Positions 49,232 to 57,011 of a stretch of 64,000 nucleotides of DNA are shown here, piece after piece. The notes below the pieces were generated by a model that had not been told where the DNA came from, made no database searches, and saw only the letters and a list, made by a program, of their open reading frames with translations. Position 1 is the first letter of the stretch; every line of letters begins with the position of its first letter. The position numbers and the translations under genes were made by a program. Source of the stretch: Bacillus sp. FJAT-47783 (lineage in GTDB: Bacteria > Bacillota > Bacilli > Bacillales > Aeribacillaceae); NCBI RefSeq assembly GCF_022808615.1, contig NZ_JAKZKS010000018.1, forward strand, positions 1 through 64,000, written 5' to 3'.

Positions 49232-49327
49232 ATCTTTTGTCCAAGTTCATTCCGGGGCTTATGAGATATAACCAACCTCCTCTAAGATACATTTGTAATA
49301 AAAAACTTGCGAGTAATTAGTTTTTAA

Positions 49328-49356
49328 AAAAAATCAGATGAGTCATCTGATTTTTT
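49328..49356 (-). terminator. Terminator of the WD40-to-FMN-reductase unit
   Basis: AAAATCAGATGA / TCATCTGATTTT, 14 bp counting the A/T pairs, with a 1-base centre in the palindrome and a T-run on the minus strand, 11 bases after the reductase stop. Confidence 0.85.
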
Positions 49357-49366
49357 AAGTACAGTA

Positions 49367-49909
49367 TTACACCTCAATGGATTCTTCTAAGAATAGCTGT
49401 TTAGATAAGGAAGTATAAAGTCTGAGTTCATTTACTAATTGATCCACGTCTATTCTAGCTGATTCTAATAGCTCACCTTGTTCTGTAATATCATCCGGAT
49501 TTATTACTAGTTGCTTTGATAATACATTTGCATAAAGCGCGCGTGCTACAAATCTTAAACTGTTCAACGCATTAACGCCACCTTTTCCCCCTCCACATAC
49601 AGAAATTAGAGCGACAGGTTTATTAATAATGTAACTCTTATCAATAAAATCTAAGGCATTCTTTAAAGCTCCACTCATAGATCCATGATATTCTGGGGTA
49701 GAAAGTATAATGGCATCAGCTTCTTCAATTGCATTAAGAACTGTTTGTACTTCTTTTCTAGTACGAACTTCTTCCTCACCATTAAAGATAGGTAGAATTA
49801 ATTCGCTTAAATCTAATAAGTTCAAATCATGATTCTTGCTGATATACTTTGCCACTTTTGTAGTTCTACCAGATTTCCTAGGGTTTCCATTTATAATTAG
49901 TAAGTTCAT
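49367..49909 (-). CDS. NADPH-dependent FMN reductase (flavodoxin fold)
   Basis: 180-aa flavodoxin-like reductase: IINGNPRKSGRTTKVAKYI is the FMN-phosphate loop, STPEYHGSMSGALKNALDFI the flavin-binding signature, and CGGGKGG a following loop. It probably reduces FMN, quinones or nitro compounds with NAD(P)H. AGGAGG is 7 bases before the ATG. It follows the MFS gene by 24 bases in the island cassette. A role as tailoring or detoxifying enzyme for the cassette's compound is only inferred. Confidence 0.87.
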   Translation of the reverse strand: MNLLIINGNPRKSGRTTKVAKYISKNHDLNLLDLSELILPIFNGEEEVRTRKEVQTVLNAIEEADAIILSTPEYHGSMSGALKNALDFIDKSYIINKPVALISVCGGGKGGVNALNSLRFVARALYANVLSKQLVINPDDITEQGELLESARIDVDQLVNELRLYTSLSKQLFLEESIEV

Positions 49910-49933
49910 CTTGTTTCCTCCTAAATTTTTGTA

Positions 49934-51193
49934 TTATTTTTGGATTACATTTGAGTTATCAATGCCTTTTTCAGTTATTGTTAATGAGTGGTTTGTTATA
50001 CCTTTTCTCGTTGTGAATACAATAATAAATGATAGGACAAGAATAACACTTAAAACCAATAGTGATACCCTTACATTTACCATGCTGTTTATTAATGTAA
50101 AGATAAATACAAGAGTCACCCTCATTAGTAAGCCTGCTGCTTGCAAAAAACCATTTACTCTACCAATAATATCTTGAGGAATAATTTCCATCATTAGAGT
50201 GTTCCTACTTATTCTTGTTCCAGAGTTTCCAGCCCCGCAAAATAACATAAAGACTAGAAACAAGAATACAGAATTAAATATTACTGTACAAACTAACGCT
50301 AAGGTGTATGTTAGCATTGTTATAACTGTAGTATTTAAAGAACCAATTTTCCTCACAACATATGTAACAATGATACTCCCGATGATAGCGCCTGAGGAAT
50401 AAAATAAGTTAAGGAGCCCCATAGTACTAGCATTAGCTTTTAAATATTGAGCTATAAATACGGGGAACAAATAGTTACCAACCATCACAGCAATAAATGG
50501 CATAAAAGCACATAACAAGAATAGCATTAACTTTTTCTCATATTTGACGTAATTGAACCCTTCCTGTATATCTTTCCATCTCGAATTCTTGACATCAGCA
50601 ACGGCTTTTTTACGATGAATATTGGGTAATATAGTTAATGCTGTTAAACTAACTAGATATGCCACACTATTTAAGATTAATATATAGGATATATCTATAG
50701 TCTCTACTGCTACCGTTGCCAATGCTCCTACCAAAAGAGAAGCTCCTTGAGTTTGAATTTCTAATGTACTGTTTAAACTATTATATTGTTCTTTTTTAAA
50801 TAAACTTTGGTTTAGAGCGAATCTCACTTGATAATAAAAAGTAGTAATCATTGTACCAATTACAGACAAAGTTACCATGGCGATTTGATCGTAATTGGTT
50901 AAAAAGCATAAAATCCCCAAGAGCAAGGTGATAATAGCTCCGAACCCCTCTGTTAACATTAATAATCGCTTTTGTGAAAACTTATCGATAACCGCTCCAA
51001 AATACGGGGATAAAAGAAACAATGCAGTTGTTGATATAATTGTTAATAAACCAAAGACTTTTTCTCCCCCAGGTTGATTAACTAGATACCATGGTATAGC
51101 AATCATTGTTATACCACTACCAACTGAAGTAAATAGATCAGATAATAAAATTGGAATGATTTTATTCTTTGACTCTCGAAAGATAGATTTCAT
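49934..51193 (-). CDS. MFS transporter (macrolide-efflux / MFS_3-like exporter)
   Basis: 419 aa with about 11-12 membrane segments. Start IPILLSDLFTSVGSGITMIA, and the loop 2-3 motif GAVIDKFSQKRLLM match the MFS_3 group that contains MefA-type macrolide exporters and other small-molecule exporters. GGGGA precedes the ATG. It lies between the methyltransferase and the FMN reductase genes. Export of, or resistance to, a metabolite is inferred. Confidence 0.87.
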   Translation of the reverse strand: MKSIFRESKNKIIPILLSDLFTSVGSGITMIAIPWYLVNQPGGEKVFGLLTIISTTALFLLSPYFGAVIDKFSQKRLLMLTEGFGAIITLLLGILCFLTNYDQIAMVTLSVIGTMITTFYYQVRFALNQSLFKKEQYNSLNSTLEIQTQGASLLVGALATVAVETIDISYILILNSVAYLVSLTALTILPNIHRKKAVADVKNSRWKDIQEGFNYVKYEKKLMLFLLCAFMPFIAVMVGNYLFPVFIAQYLKANASTMGLLNLFYSSGAIIGSIIVTYVVRKIGSLNTTVITMLTYTLALVCTVIFNSVFLFLVFMLFCGAGNSGTRISRNTLMMEIIPQDIIGRVNGFLQAAGLLMRVTLVFIFTLINSMVNVRVSLLVLSVILVLSFIIVFTTRKGITNHSLTITEKGIDNSNVIQK

Positions 51194-51251
51194 ATTAATC
51201 CCCTGATATATTGTCTATTTTGCAATAATAGTCATCACACTTTTTTAGGAA

Positions 51252-52010
51252 CTATCTTTTTTCTAAAGTTTTTCTTTTTGTAGCAGCTAATATTAAAAAC
51301 AAAGGAAAACTTCTCTTTTGCTCATAATTAGAAACTGAAGAAAAATTAATTTTCTCAGGTGTAGCTTCCTTTATACTCTCTATTTCAAAGCCGCATTTTC
51401 TTAGTATTTCATAATATTGTTCTATAGTTCTATGATATTTAATAACATTACCACCTAACCAGTTAACACGGCGCTCTCCGGTATGGAAATAGTTTTTTAC
51501 ATTAATTTCATTCTGGGCGCTTGGTATTGGTACTACTTCTTTATTGCTGGTCATTATTGGATGCTCAACAGAGATAATAAGTCTTCCTTGATCCTTTAAT
51601 GAAGTATTTATATTTGCTATCAAATCTTTCAAATTTTCTACATAGTGCAAAGTTAACCTGCTAATTACCAAGTCGAAATGTTGCTCTTGAAAGTCGCATT
51701 CTTCCAGCCTGGATAATATAATTTCACTATTCTTAAAATCCTTTAAATTTTTAGTGGCCAATTCATACATGTTTCTTGAACCATCGACACCAATATAGTG
51801 TTTACAATTATTCATTAAATGTTCTAAGCCATAACTCCCATCTCCACATCCAAGTTCTAAAATTTCTAGGCCTTCTACATTTCCAACTAAATGTTGGATG
51901 ATTGGAGTTTCTATAACGTTATTTGCATGATCTTCATTTTTTCTTCTTTCCCAATAACGATTAAAAATTTCATTATCGTCATAGAATTGAGCACCATTAT
52001 AATAATTCAA
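51252..52010 (-). CDS. SAM-dependent class I methyltransferase
   Basis: 252-aa Rossmann-fold methyltransferase: LEILELGCGDGSYG (motif I), YIGVDGSRNM (motif II acidic residue), FDLVISRLTLHYVENL (motif IV). The C-terminal half (YHRTIEQYYEILRKCGFEIE) is like small-molecule methyltransferases. The start is TTG 52010 with GGAGGT 6 bases upstream. Target unknown. It lies 47 bases after the WD40 gene and 58 before the MFS gene. Confidence 0.88.
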   Translation of the reverse strand: MNYYNGAQFYDDNEIFNRYWERRKNEDHANNVIETPIIQHLVGNVEGLEILELGCGDGSYGLEHLMNNCKHYIGVDGSRNMYELATKNLKDFKNSEIILSRLEECDFQEQHFDLVISRLTLHYVENLKDLIANINTSLKDQGRLIISVEHPIMTSNKEVVPIPSAQNEINVKNYFHTGERRVNWLGGNVIKYHRTIEQYYEILRKCGFEIESIKEATPEKINFSSVSNYEQKRSFPLFLILAATKRKTLEKR

Positions 52011-52057
52011 TTCTATACCTCCATATTAAGCATGTTTAAAACTAATAATTTTACTGT

Positions 52058-53377
52058 TTACAGAGACACTTTTTCCTTATTATTATCTAGAATGCTAATT
52101 AAATCCCCCTCTAATTCCCAAATTCTAGCTGTTCCGTCCCAAGATGCTGTAACAAATTTTTGGCATCCAGGGATAAATGACAAGCTGCTTACACCACCAT
52201 GATGCTCTTTAATTGTCGTAATAAGCTCCCCAGTCTTAACGGACCAAATTTTAGATTCATTATCATAGGAGCCGGTAGCAATCATAGAACCATCAGTACT
52301 CCATGCTACAGATTTAATTGATTTTCGATGGGCATCACTTACTAAAACAGAGCAGCTTTCTTTCTCAATATCGCTTATTCTTACACTCTTATCTCTAGAT
52401 ACCGATACAATAAATTTTCCATCTGGAGACCATGATATCTGATTAATTAATTGATCATGGGCTTTAATAGATTTTATTAATAAGTTTGTTTCTGGGTTCC
52501 AAACATGGACCATACCATCATTTGAACCAACTGCTATTAGGTTTGTTGATTTATGCCAGTCGACTGCTTTAATTGCTCCAGCATGTGGTTGGGATTCGAA
52601 TAATAACCCGTCTTCCAATCCCCATATACGTAACTTTTTATCATATCCTCCTGTAGCAAATTTACTACTATCAAAACACCAAGAAACTGTGTTTACAATT
52701 CCCTCGTGACCTAAATATTTGTTTTTAGCCTTCTTATTTTTGACATCCCATAATATAATCGTTTCATCATAAGAAGTGGAAGCAAGATATTCTCCGTTAG
52801 GTGCCCATTTTACAGACTGCACTAAGCTGTCATGTCCCTGGTACTCTTCTATTTGTTCCCCAGTTTTCATGTCCCATATCCTAACTAAATTATCATCCGA
52901 GCCGGTAGCAATTTTTCCGCTGTACAAGACATCGATATTATTAATACCATGAGTTTTGGCTTCCGGCGTTACTATTTCGGTTTTTGAGATAACATCAAAT
53001 ATTCTAAAATGGCCATCAAATGATCCAGATATTATCTTATCCCCTTCAGGAGAAAAGGAAATTCCATTTTCCCATTTATGGAACCCTTTGAATACATTAA
53101 CCAGTTCTAACGTATCTAAATCCCAAATACTAATGGAACGATCATAGGACCCTGTAGCAATTAAATTCCTTGAAAAGGATACATCCATTCTTTTAATCGA
53201 ACCATCATGAGCTTTCTTTTCTTTTATCAACCGTCCACTAAATGCATCCCAGACTTTTATCGTTTTCTTCAAAGGAAAAACCAAATTGTTGATCACACGT
53301 TCCTTGAAAGGGACAGGACATACATTTATTTTCATCCCCGTTAAACCAGGACGTATAAGTTTCCTTGTCAAATCCAT
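52058..53377 (-). CDS. WD40 repeat protein, 5'-truncated and joined to transposase DNA
   Basis: About nine full WD40 repeats of roughly 42 residues plus one partial, ending in words such as ATGSYDRSISIWDL, ASTSYDETIILWDV and TASWDGTARIWEL. The sequence begins inside a repeat near KKTIKVWD. The 5' end of the open frame, about residues 1-35, overlaps the transposase gene in another frame and does not look like WD40. So the native N-terminus is missing; the join is near 53270. Intact relatives with two propellers would have about 14 repeats. Function unknown; usually scaffold proteins. Confidence 0.85.
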   Translation of the reverse strand: MDLTRKLIRPGLTGMKINVCPVPFKERVINNLVFPLKKTIKVWDAFSGRLIKEKKAHDGSIKRMDVSFSRNLIATGSYDRSISIWDLDTLELVNVFKGFHKWENGISFSPEGDKIISGSFDGHFRIFDVISKTEIVTPEAKTHGINNIDVLYSGKIATGSDDNLVRIWDMKTGEQIEEYQGHDSLVQSVKWAPNGEYLASTSYDETIILWDVKNKKAKNKYLGHEGIVNTVSWCFDSSKFATGGYDKKLRIWGLEDGLLFESQPHAGAIKAVDWHKSTNLIAVGSNDGMVHVWNPETNLLIKSIKAHDQLINQISWSPDGKFIVSVSRDKSVRISDIEKESCSVLVSDAHRKSIKSVAWSTDGSMIATGSYDNESKIWSVKTGELITTIKEHHGGVSSLSFIPGCQKFVTASWDGTARIWELEGDLISILDNNKEKVSL

Positions 53378-54269
53378 CCCAGACTAACTCATGTCCAGCT
53401 TTACATTCCGGCTTCCCCTCTGGGGAACATGATTCGGGGATGAGGGTATTCTTTTTAAAGTCTGTGACGACAGCCACATCGTGTTCAACCAAGGATGTAG
53501 TCTGATCTTCGGCACTAAAATAGCCTAGATCAGCAACAAGATATTCCACTTTCAGATCACCTATTTGATTGAGCTTTTCAATCAATGGGAGCAGCACATC
53601 GATGTCGGCGGTATCGGGTGGAAGAATGATCGACAACAGAACGACAGGCCCTGAAGGTGTAGGACAGACGATCGAATGTTTTCGATAGCCAATAAAGAAC
53701 TTGTTTTGATTGGCTTTGTTTCGTTGTACCCCCACTTTCGCATCAGGATCCAAGTACGTCTTTTCACATGCACAAGTATCTTTATTCTCGCAGGAACAAC
53801 GTTTCTTTTTGTATCCATTTACATGAGCGTAGACAGGTCGAGAATCAATACCTGCAAGGTTTGATTGTAAAAAGTTGTCCAACTTTAATGCTTGGCCTAT
53901 AAGATCAAATAAGATCTCATAAAATAATTCTGGCGTAACGATCTTACGAAAGTGACTTAAACTACTGTGAGCAGGTACATCTTCTATGTTAGGAGTCCCA
54001 ATGAAGTTACGCCAAGCCTGATTTTTCGGTTCCATGAGTTGTCTGCATAGCTCTCGAAAGGACGTGATTTCGGGACGTGTAAAGTACAGATAATGCATCC
54101 GAAAATATGTCCTTGGATCCACGGGTGGACGCCCACCATTCTTATAAAGGGGGGTTATTTTGTTTACTACAACTCCATCATACACATTGTCGATGTAATC
54201 AATGAGTTCCACATCAAAGCCGAGTGTGTTATAGTAATGGTATGGGATTAGTTCTAATTGTAATTCCAT
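53238..54269 (-). CDS. IS1182-like transposase, C-terminally truncated
   Basis: 343 aa remain. GGRPPVDPRTYFRMHYLYFT, then SFRELCRQLMEP, then PAHSSLSHFRK are the IS1182-family N-terminal part (DUF772 type). Asp in VEYLVADLGYFSAED lies in the catalytic DDE domain, and a Cys cluster occurs in the insert (CSCENKDTCAC). The frame leaves family sequence after QQFGFSFEEN and ends within a few codons, so about 100-150 residues with the last catalytic Glu are lost. ATG 54269 has GAGGTG 7 bases upstream. It should be inactive. Confidence 0.85.
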   Translation of the reverse strand: MELQLELIPYHYYNTLGFDVELIDYIDNVYDGVVVNKITPLYKNGGRPPVDPRTYFRMHYLYFTRPEITSFRELCRQLMEPKNQAWRNFIGTPNIEDVPAHSSLSHFRKIVTPELFYEILFDLIGQALKLDNFLQSNLAGIDSRPVYAHVNGYKKKRCSCENKDTCACEKTYLDPDAKVGVQRNKANQNKFFIGYRKHSIVCPTPSGPVVLLSIILPPDTADIDVLLPLIEKLNQIGDLKVEYLVADLGYFSAEDQTTSLVEHDVAVVTDFKKNTLIPESCSPEGKPECKAGHELVWDGFDKETYTSWFNGDENKCMSCPFQGTCDQQFGFSFEENDKSLGCI

Positions 54270-54364
54270 GAAAATGCACCTCGCAAATTGGTATTTTGGG
54301 TTGTTTGGCACTTCCATTTTACCATTTTTTCGCGAAGGTGCATTTTTGTTTTTTAAGCGAATTA

Positions 54365-54384
54365 GGCACTTTTTGAACACGCTC
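54365..54384 (-). repeat. Right terminal inverted repeat of the IS1182-like element
   Basis: GGCACTTTTTGAACACGCTC, followed by TATA. It is 95 bases before the transposase start, where the left end of an IS1182-type element should be. 54389-54562 has no gene. Confidence 0.7.
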
Positions 54385-54562
54385 TATAATTAATTATGAC
54401 AGGTATCATGAACTATTACTTGTACGTTTGTAATCGTTTTCGTTGTTCGATCAGTCTATCAGTACGTTAAAGCTGTGCTTTGTTGTTATTTACAAAAAAC
54501 AAAATTAAGGATAAAATTTTTTCCGGTACATAACAAATAACACACGTTGAAAGGAAGAAGAA

Positions 54563-55432
54563 ATGATGCGTGTAGCCGCACTTAAACAAAGACATACCTA
54601 CAGTTCTATGAAACTTCTAGAGTTGTTATATATATTAGTAGGTTCTGCGATTGTGGCGATCTGCTACAATTTATTTTTACTACCGAATTACATCGCTTCT
54701 GGCGGTGTTAGCGGAATTAGTACGATTACAGATGCCCTTTTTCATTTAGAGCCTGCCTATGTTATTTGGGGGATTAATATTCCATTATTACTAGCGGGTT
54801 ATGTGTTATTAGGAAGAAAGGAAATTATTAATTCTATTATCGGATCTTTATTTCTTCCTTTTATCGTCTATATGACAAGCGACTTTCCGCCAGCTACAAA
54901 TGATTCATTACTCGGTGCTATATTTGGTGGAATTGGTGTCGGAATCGGAATTGGTATCGTTTATATGGGTAACGGTTCGACTGGCGGAACGGCTTTAGCA
55001 GCTAAAATCATTCATAAATATACAAACATTTCCCTTGGAAAAAGCTTAAGCCTAATAGATGGATGCATCGTTTTAGTAGCAATCGTCGTCTTTGACGTTC
55101 AACAAGGGCTCTATGCTTTAATTGGTGTGTATATGACGAGTAAAGCTATTGATTTAATCCAATCAGGATTTAATCGGACGAAAACATCCCTCATTATTAC
55201 CGATAAGGAAAAGGAAGTACAGGACGCCATTTTCCACCAAATTGATCGAGGTGTGACGAAATTATCCGCACAAGGTGGTTATACAAATTCCATTCGGCCC
55301 ATGATTATGTGTGTTGTCGACCAATCGGAATTTGCAAAACTAAAAAATATTGTCAAAAAGATTGATCCGAAAGCATTTGTTGTCGTCATGGACTCAACGG
55401 AAGTATTAGGAGAAGGATTTTCAGAGCAATAA
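54563..55432 (+). CDS. YitT family membrane protein (DUF2179 C-terminal domain)
   Basis: 289 aa. Five or six membrane segments in residues 15-210 (LPNYIASGGVSGISTI and GNGSTGGTALAAKIIHKY are family motifs), then a cytosolic DUF2179 domain (RGVTKLSAQGGYTNSIRPMI, then EFAKLKNIVKKIDPKAFVVV). The family is widespread in Firmicutes with several paralogs and no settled function; the C-terminal domain is PII-like. AAAGGAAG precedes the ATG pair. Confidence 0.9.
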   Translation: MMRVAALKQRHTYSSMKLLELLYILVGSAIVAICYNLFLLPNYIASGGVSGISTITDALFHLEPAYVIWGINIPLLLAGYVLLGRKEIINSIIGSLFLPFIVYMTSDFPPATNDSLLGAIFGGIGVGIGIGIVYMGNGSTGGTALAAKIIHKYTNISLGKSLSLIDGCIVLVAIVVFDVQQGLYALIGVYMTSKAIDLIQSGFNRTKTSLIITDKEKEVQDAIFHQIDRGVTKLSAQGGYTNSIRPMIMCVVDQSEFAKLKNIVKKIDPKAFVVVMDSTEVLGEGFSEQ

Positions 55433-55506
55433 CTGCAAATGAAACATGTACATGCTATCACCTTTTTTCTCATCTTTCATACCTTAACAGTAAGGAGATG
55501 ACGAAG

Positions 55507-55608
55507 ATGAAAAAATTTTGGATTGCCATTAAGGTGATAGCAAAAGTCATTTTGTTTGGAAAAAAAGCGTATGCAGAAAATAATTGGCAAGAACTTTGCC
55601 AAGGATGA
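55507..55608 (+). CDS. 33-residue microprotein
   Basis: MKKFWIAIKVIAKVILFGKK, then AYAENNWQELCQG: a basic hydrophobic helix followed by a short polar tail. AAGGAG lies 9 bases before the ATG. It is too short to be called with confidence, but ribosome site, start and amphipathic character agree. It may sit in or on the membrane; AYA could be a signal-peptidase-like site, but then only a short tail would be released. A hairpin follows at 55638-55672. Confidence 0.5.
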   Translation: MKKFWIAIKVIAKVILFGKKAYAENNWQELCQG

Positions 55609-55637
55609 ATAAAAATGATTCTCATTACCAAATAATA

Positions 55638-55672
55638 AGCATGCAAGATTGCCCCATACAATCATGCATGCT
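55638..55672 (+). terminator. Hairpin after yitT and microprotein
   Basis: AGCATGCAAGATTG pairs imperfectly with CAATCATGCATGCT around CCCCATA. The T-run is weak, so terminator function is likely but not certain. Confidence 0.5.
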
Positions 55673-55682
55673 AATTTAATTT

Positions 55683-55841
55683 CTACAGCCCTTCTGGATC
55701 AAATGTTTTGCAGTCCGTTTCCTTGCTATCTGTCGCTTGTTTTCCTGAATGACTGACGACATAAATCGAATCCGCATTACACTTATTCCCTTGACCCCAA
55801 TACTTACAGTTATTCACTTCACATAAGACATCCTGTGCCAT
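55683..55841 (-). CDS. DUF1540 small Cys-rich protein
   Basis: 52 aa: MAQDVLCEVNNCKYWGQGNK at the start, then CNADSI and TDCKTF. The pattern C-x4-C...C...C with W in between matches DUF1540, small Cys-rich proteins common in Bacilli and Clostridia and thought to bind metal. GGGAGG precedes the ATG by about 8 bases. Function unknown. Confidence 0.85.
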   Translation of the reverse strand: MAQDVLCEVNNCKYWGQGNKCNADSIYVVSHSGKQATDSKETDCKTFDPEGL

Positions 55842-55971
55842 GATATTTCACCTCCCTTATGCGTTTATTGTTTCCACTCCTTCTGAAAATGATACGAATC
55901 AATGATTTTGATGGATGCTCAATACTTTTAATTGTTAAAGGGTACAATAGTAGTGAAATGGAGGGATGGCT

Positions 55972-56277
55972 ATGACAAGCAATCGTTTTGAAGATGTGTA
56001 CAACGAATATGTTGAACAAACGCAAGGAAAACTTTCCGAACAAACTAAAGACTCCTCACAAGAACATATTGTTGCCGTAAGAAAAAATGATGATGGTGAT
56101 CTCATCGCCTTTAAAACGAACCGCGGCCGAGAATTAGATTATGTGACAGCACTTGAAGAAGCGAAAAATGGTTCCCTTGCCCATGTCGATGTTTTCCATA
56201 AATACGGACGGGACATTTTGCGCAGTGAACCGGATGGGATAAAAGAAAATAATTTAGATGAATTACCGGAATTTTAA
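55972..56277 (+). CDS. DUF3892 domain protein
   Basis: 101-aa soluble acidic protein with the DUF3892 core (HIVAVRKNDDGDLIAFKTNR, then YVTALEEAKNG). GGAGGG abuts an ATG at 55966 and is 6 bases before ATG 55972, so the second is preferred. Function not known. It ends at a strong bidirectional hairpin. Confidence 0.85.
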   Translation: MTSNRFEDVYNEYVEQTQGKLSEQTKDSSQEHIVAVRKNDDGDLIAFKTNRGRELDYVTALEEAKNGSLAHVDVFHKYGRDILRSEPDGIKENNLDELPEF

Positions 56278-56303
56278 GGCTTTCGGATTTGTCCGAAAGC
56301 CTT
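56276..56303. terminator. Bidirectional terminator
   Basis: Perfect 12-bp stem AAGGCTTTCGGA / TCCGAAAGCCTT between the convergent DUF3892 gene and the 178-aa protein gene. Confidence 0.85.
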
Positions 56304-56306
56304 ATC

Positions 56307-56843
56307 CTATCGTTCATTTACGAAAATTAATTCCGTCATATTATCATCACTCAAAATTTCAATATCTCTTGGTATTTGCAAATAAACCAATTGCGCTGCA
56401 AATTCGATATCACGATGAAAATATAGGTTGTTTGTAAATTGAGTAATCGTAAATTCATTTCTAAATTGAGCAAAATTATATGTTGATTGATTCGGAAATT
56501 GTATCGTTAACTCGTCTTCCAAAAGGGACACATGAATCGGTTTCATTTGCTTGGAAATATCAATATTGTCAATAAGCGTTTTCGTTTCATATACATAGGC
56601 AGAAATCGTTCGTTCATCTGACTCTTTTCTTTCCACGAAAATAGGAATAGTTCCATCCACATTTTGAACAACGATAGACAGTTTATCTTCATTGTACGGA
56701 ACGTCTATCTTTTCCTTTAAATATCGTTTGTGTAAATCCATTCTTTTTTGATTGATCATCACATCACGGAAATGATCTCGTATATTTATTTCCTGTGATC
56801 GTTCCTCTTGACTTAACGTATGTAATTCTCCACTTATTGGCAT
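56307..56843 (-). CDS. Hypothetical protein, 178 aa
   Basis: Not recognised. Soluble and mixed alpha/beta: a charged helical N-terminal third (QEERSQEINIRDHFRDVMIN), then strand-rich sequence (LSIVVQNVDGTIPIFVERKE). No signal peptide or membrane segment. It begins 7 bases after the small membrane protein gene, with only a weak ribosome site, so it is probably translated as the last gene of the GntR-ABC operon. Confidence 0.6.
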   Translation of the reverse strand: MPISGELHTLSQEERSQEINIRDHFRDVMINQKRMDLHKRYLKEKIDVPYNEDKLSIVVQNVDGTIPIFVERKESDERTISAYVYETKTLIDNIDISKQMKPIHVSLLEDELTIQFPNQSTYNFAQFRNEFTITQFTNNLYFHRDIEFAAQLVYLQIPRDIEILSDDNMTELIFVNER

Positions 56844-56849
56844 CCATAA

Positions 56850-57011
56850 TTAAAGACCGAGAGAAATGATTAACAATCCGATGTAGCCTGCTAATAACCA
56901 ATACGTATTCATACGCTTCCAAATTTTTATCATTCCACCTTTTTTCGAGATAAATACCCAAGCTCCAACGAGAATAATGAGAATAATCGGAATGATGGCA
57001 ACATTCGACAT
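56850..57011 (-). CDS. Small two-helix membrane protein, 53 aa
   Basis: MSNVAIIPIILIILVGAWVF, a short basic loop (KKGGMIKIWKR), then NTYWLLAGYIGLLIISLGL: two membrane helices. GGAGGTG is 8 bases before the ATG, which overlaps the permease stop as TAATG. It is probably a small subunit or accessory of the neighbouring ABC exporter; this is inferred from coupling only. Confidence 0.75.
   Translation of the reverse strand: MSNVAIIPIILIILVGAWVFISKKGGMIKIWKRMNTYWLLAGYIGLLIISLGL

Larger units (their letters stand above)
48101..54384. mobile_element. Putative 6.3-kb transposon-derived island with IS1182-like end
   Basis: Left end 48101-48121 and right end 54365-54384 are inverted copies of GAG-YR-TGTTCAAAAAGT-R-CC. 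Each is bordered outside by TATA (48097-48100 and 54385-54388), which could be a 4-bp target duplication. A 3'-truncated IS1182-like transposase lies at the right end. Inside are WD40, methyltransferase, MFS, FMN reductase and SdpC-like genes, all on the minus strand and more AT-rich by eye than the flanks. Whether the island moved as a unit, or is what remains between two IS copies after deletions, cannot be decided here. Confidence 0.6.

Noticed and set aside
53582-53818. 78-codon minus-strand frame inside the transposase
   Set aside because: Alternative frame of the IS1182-like transposase; no evidence for programmed frameshifting.
48101-54384. Classical composite transposon with two IS copies
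   Set aside because: Only a terminal repeat, no second transposase, is visible on the left; called an island with uncertain history instead.
55470-55665. Minus-strand open frames of 62-63 codons after yitT
   Set aside because: No ribosome site; they oppose the 33-codon frame that has one.
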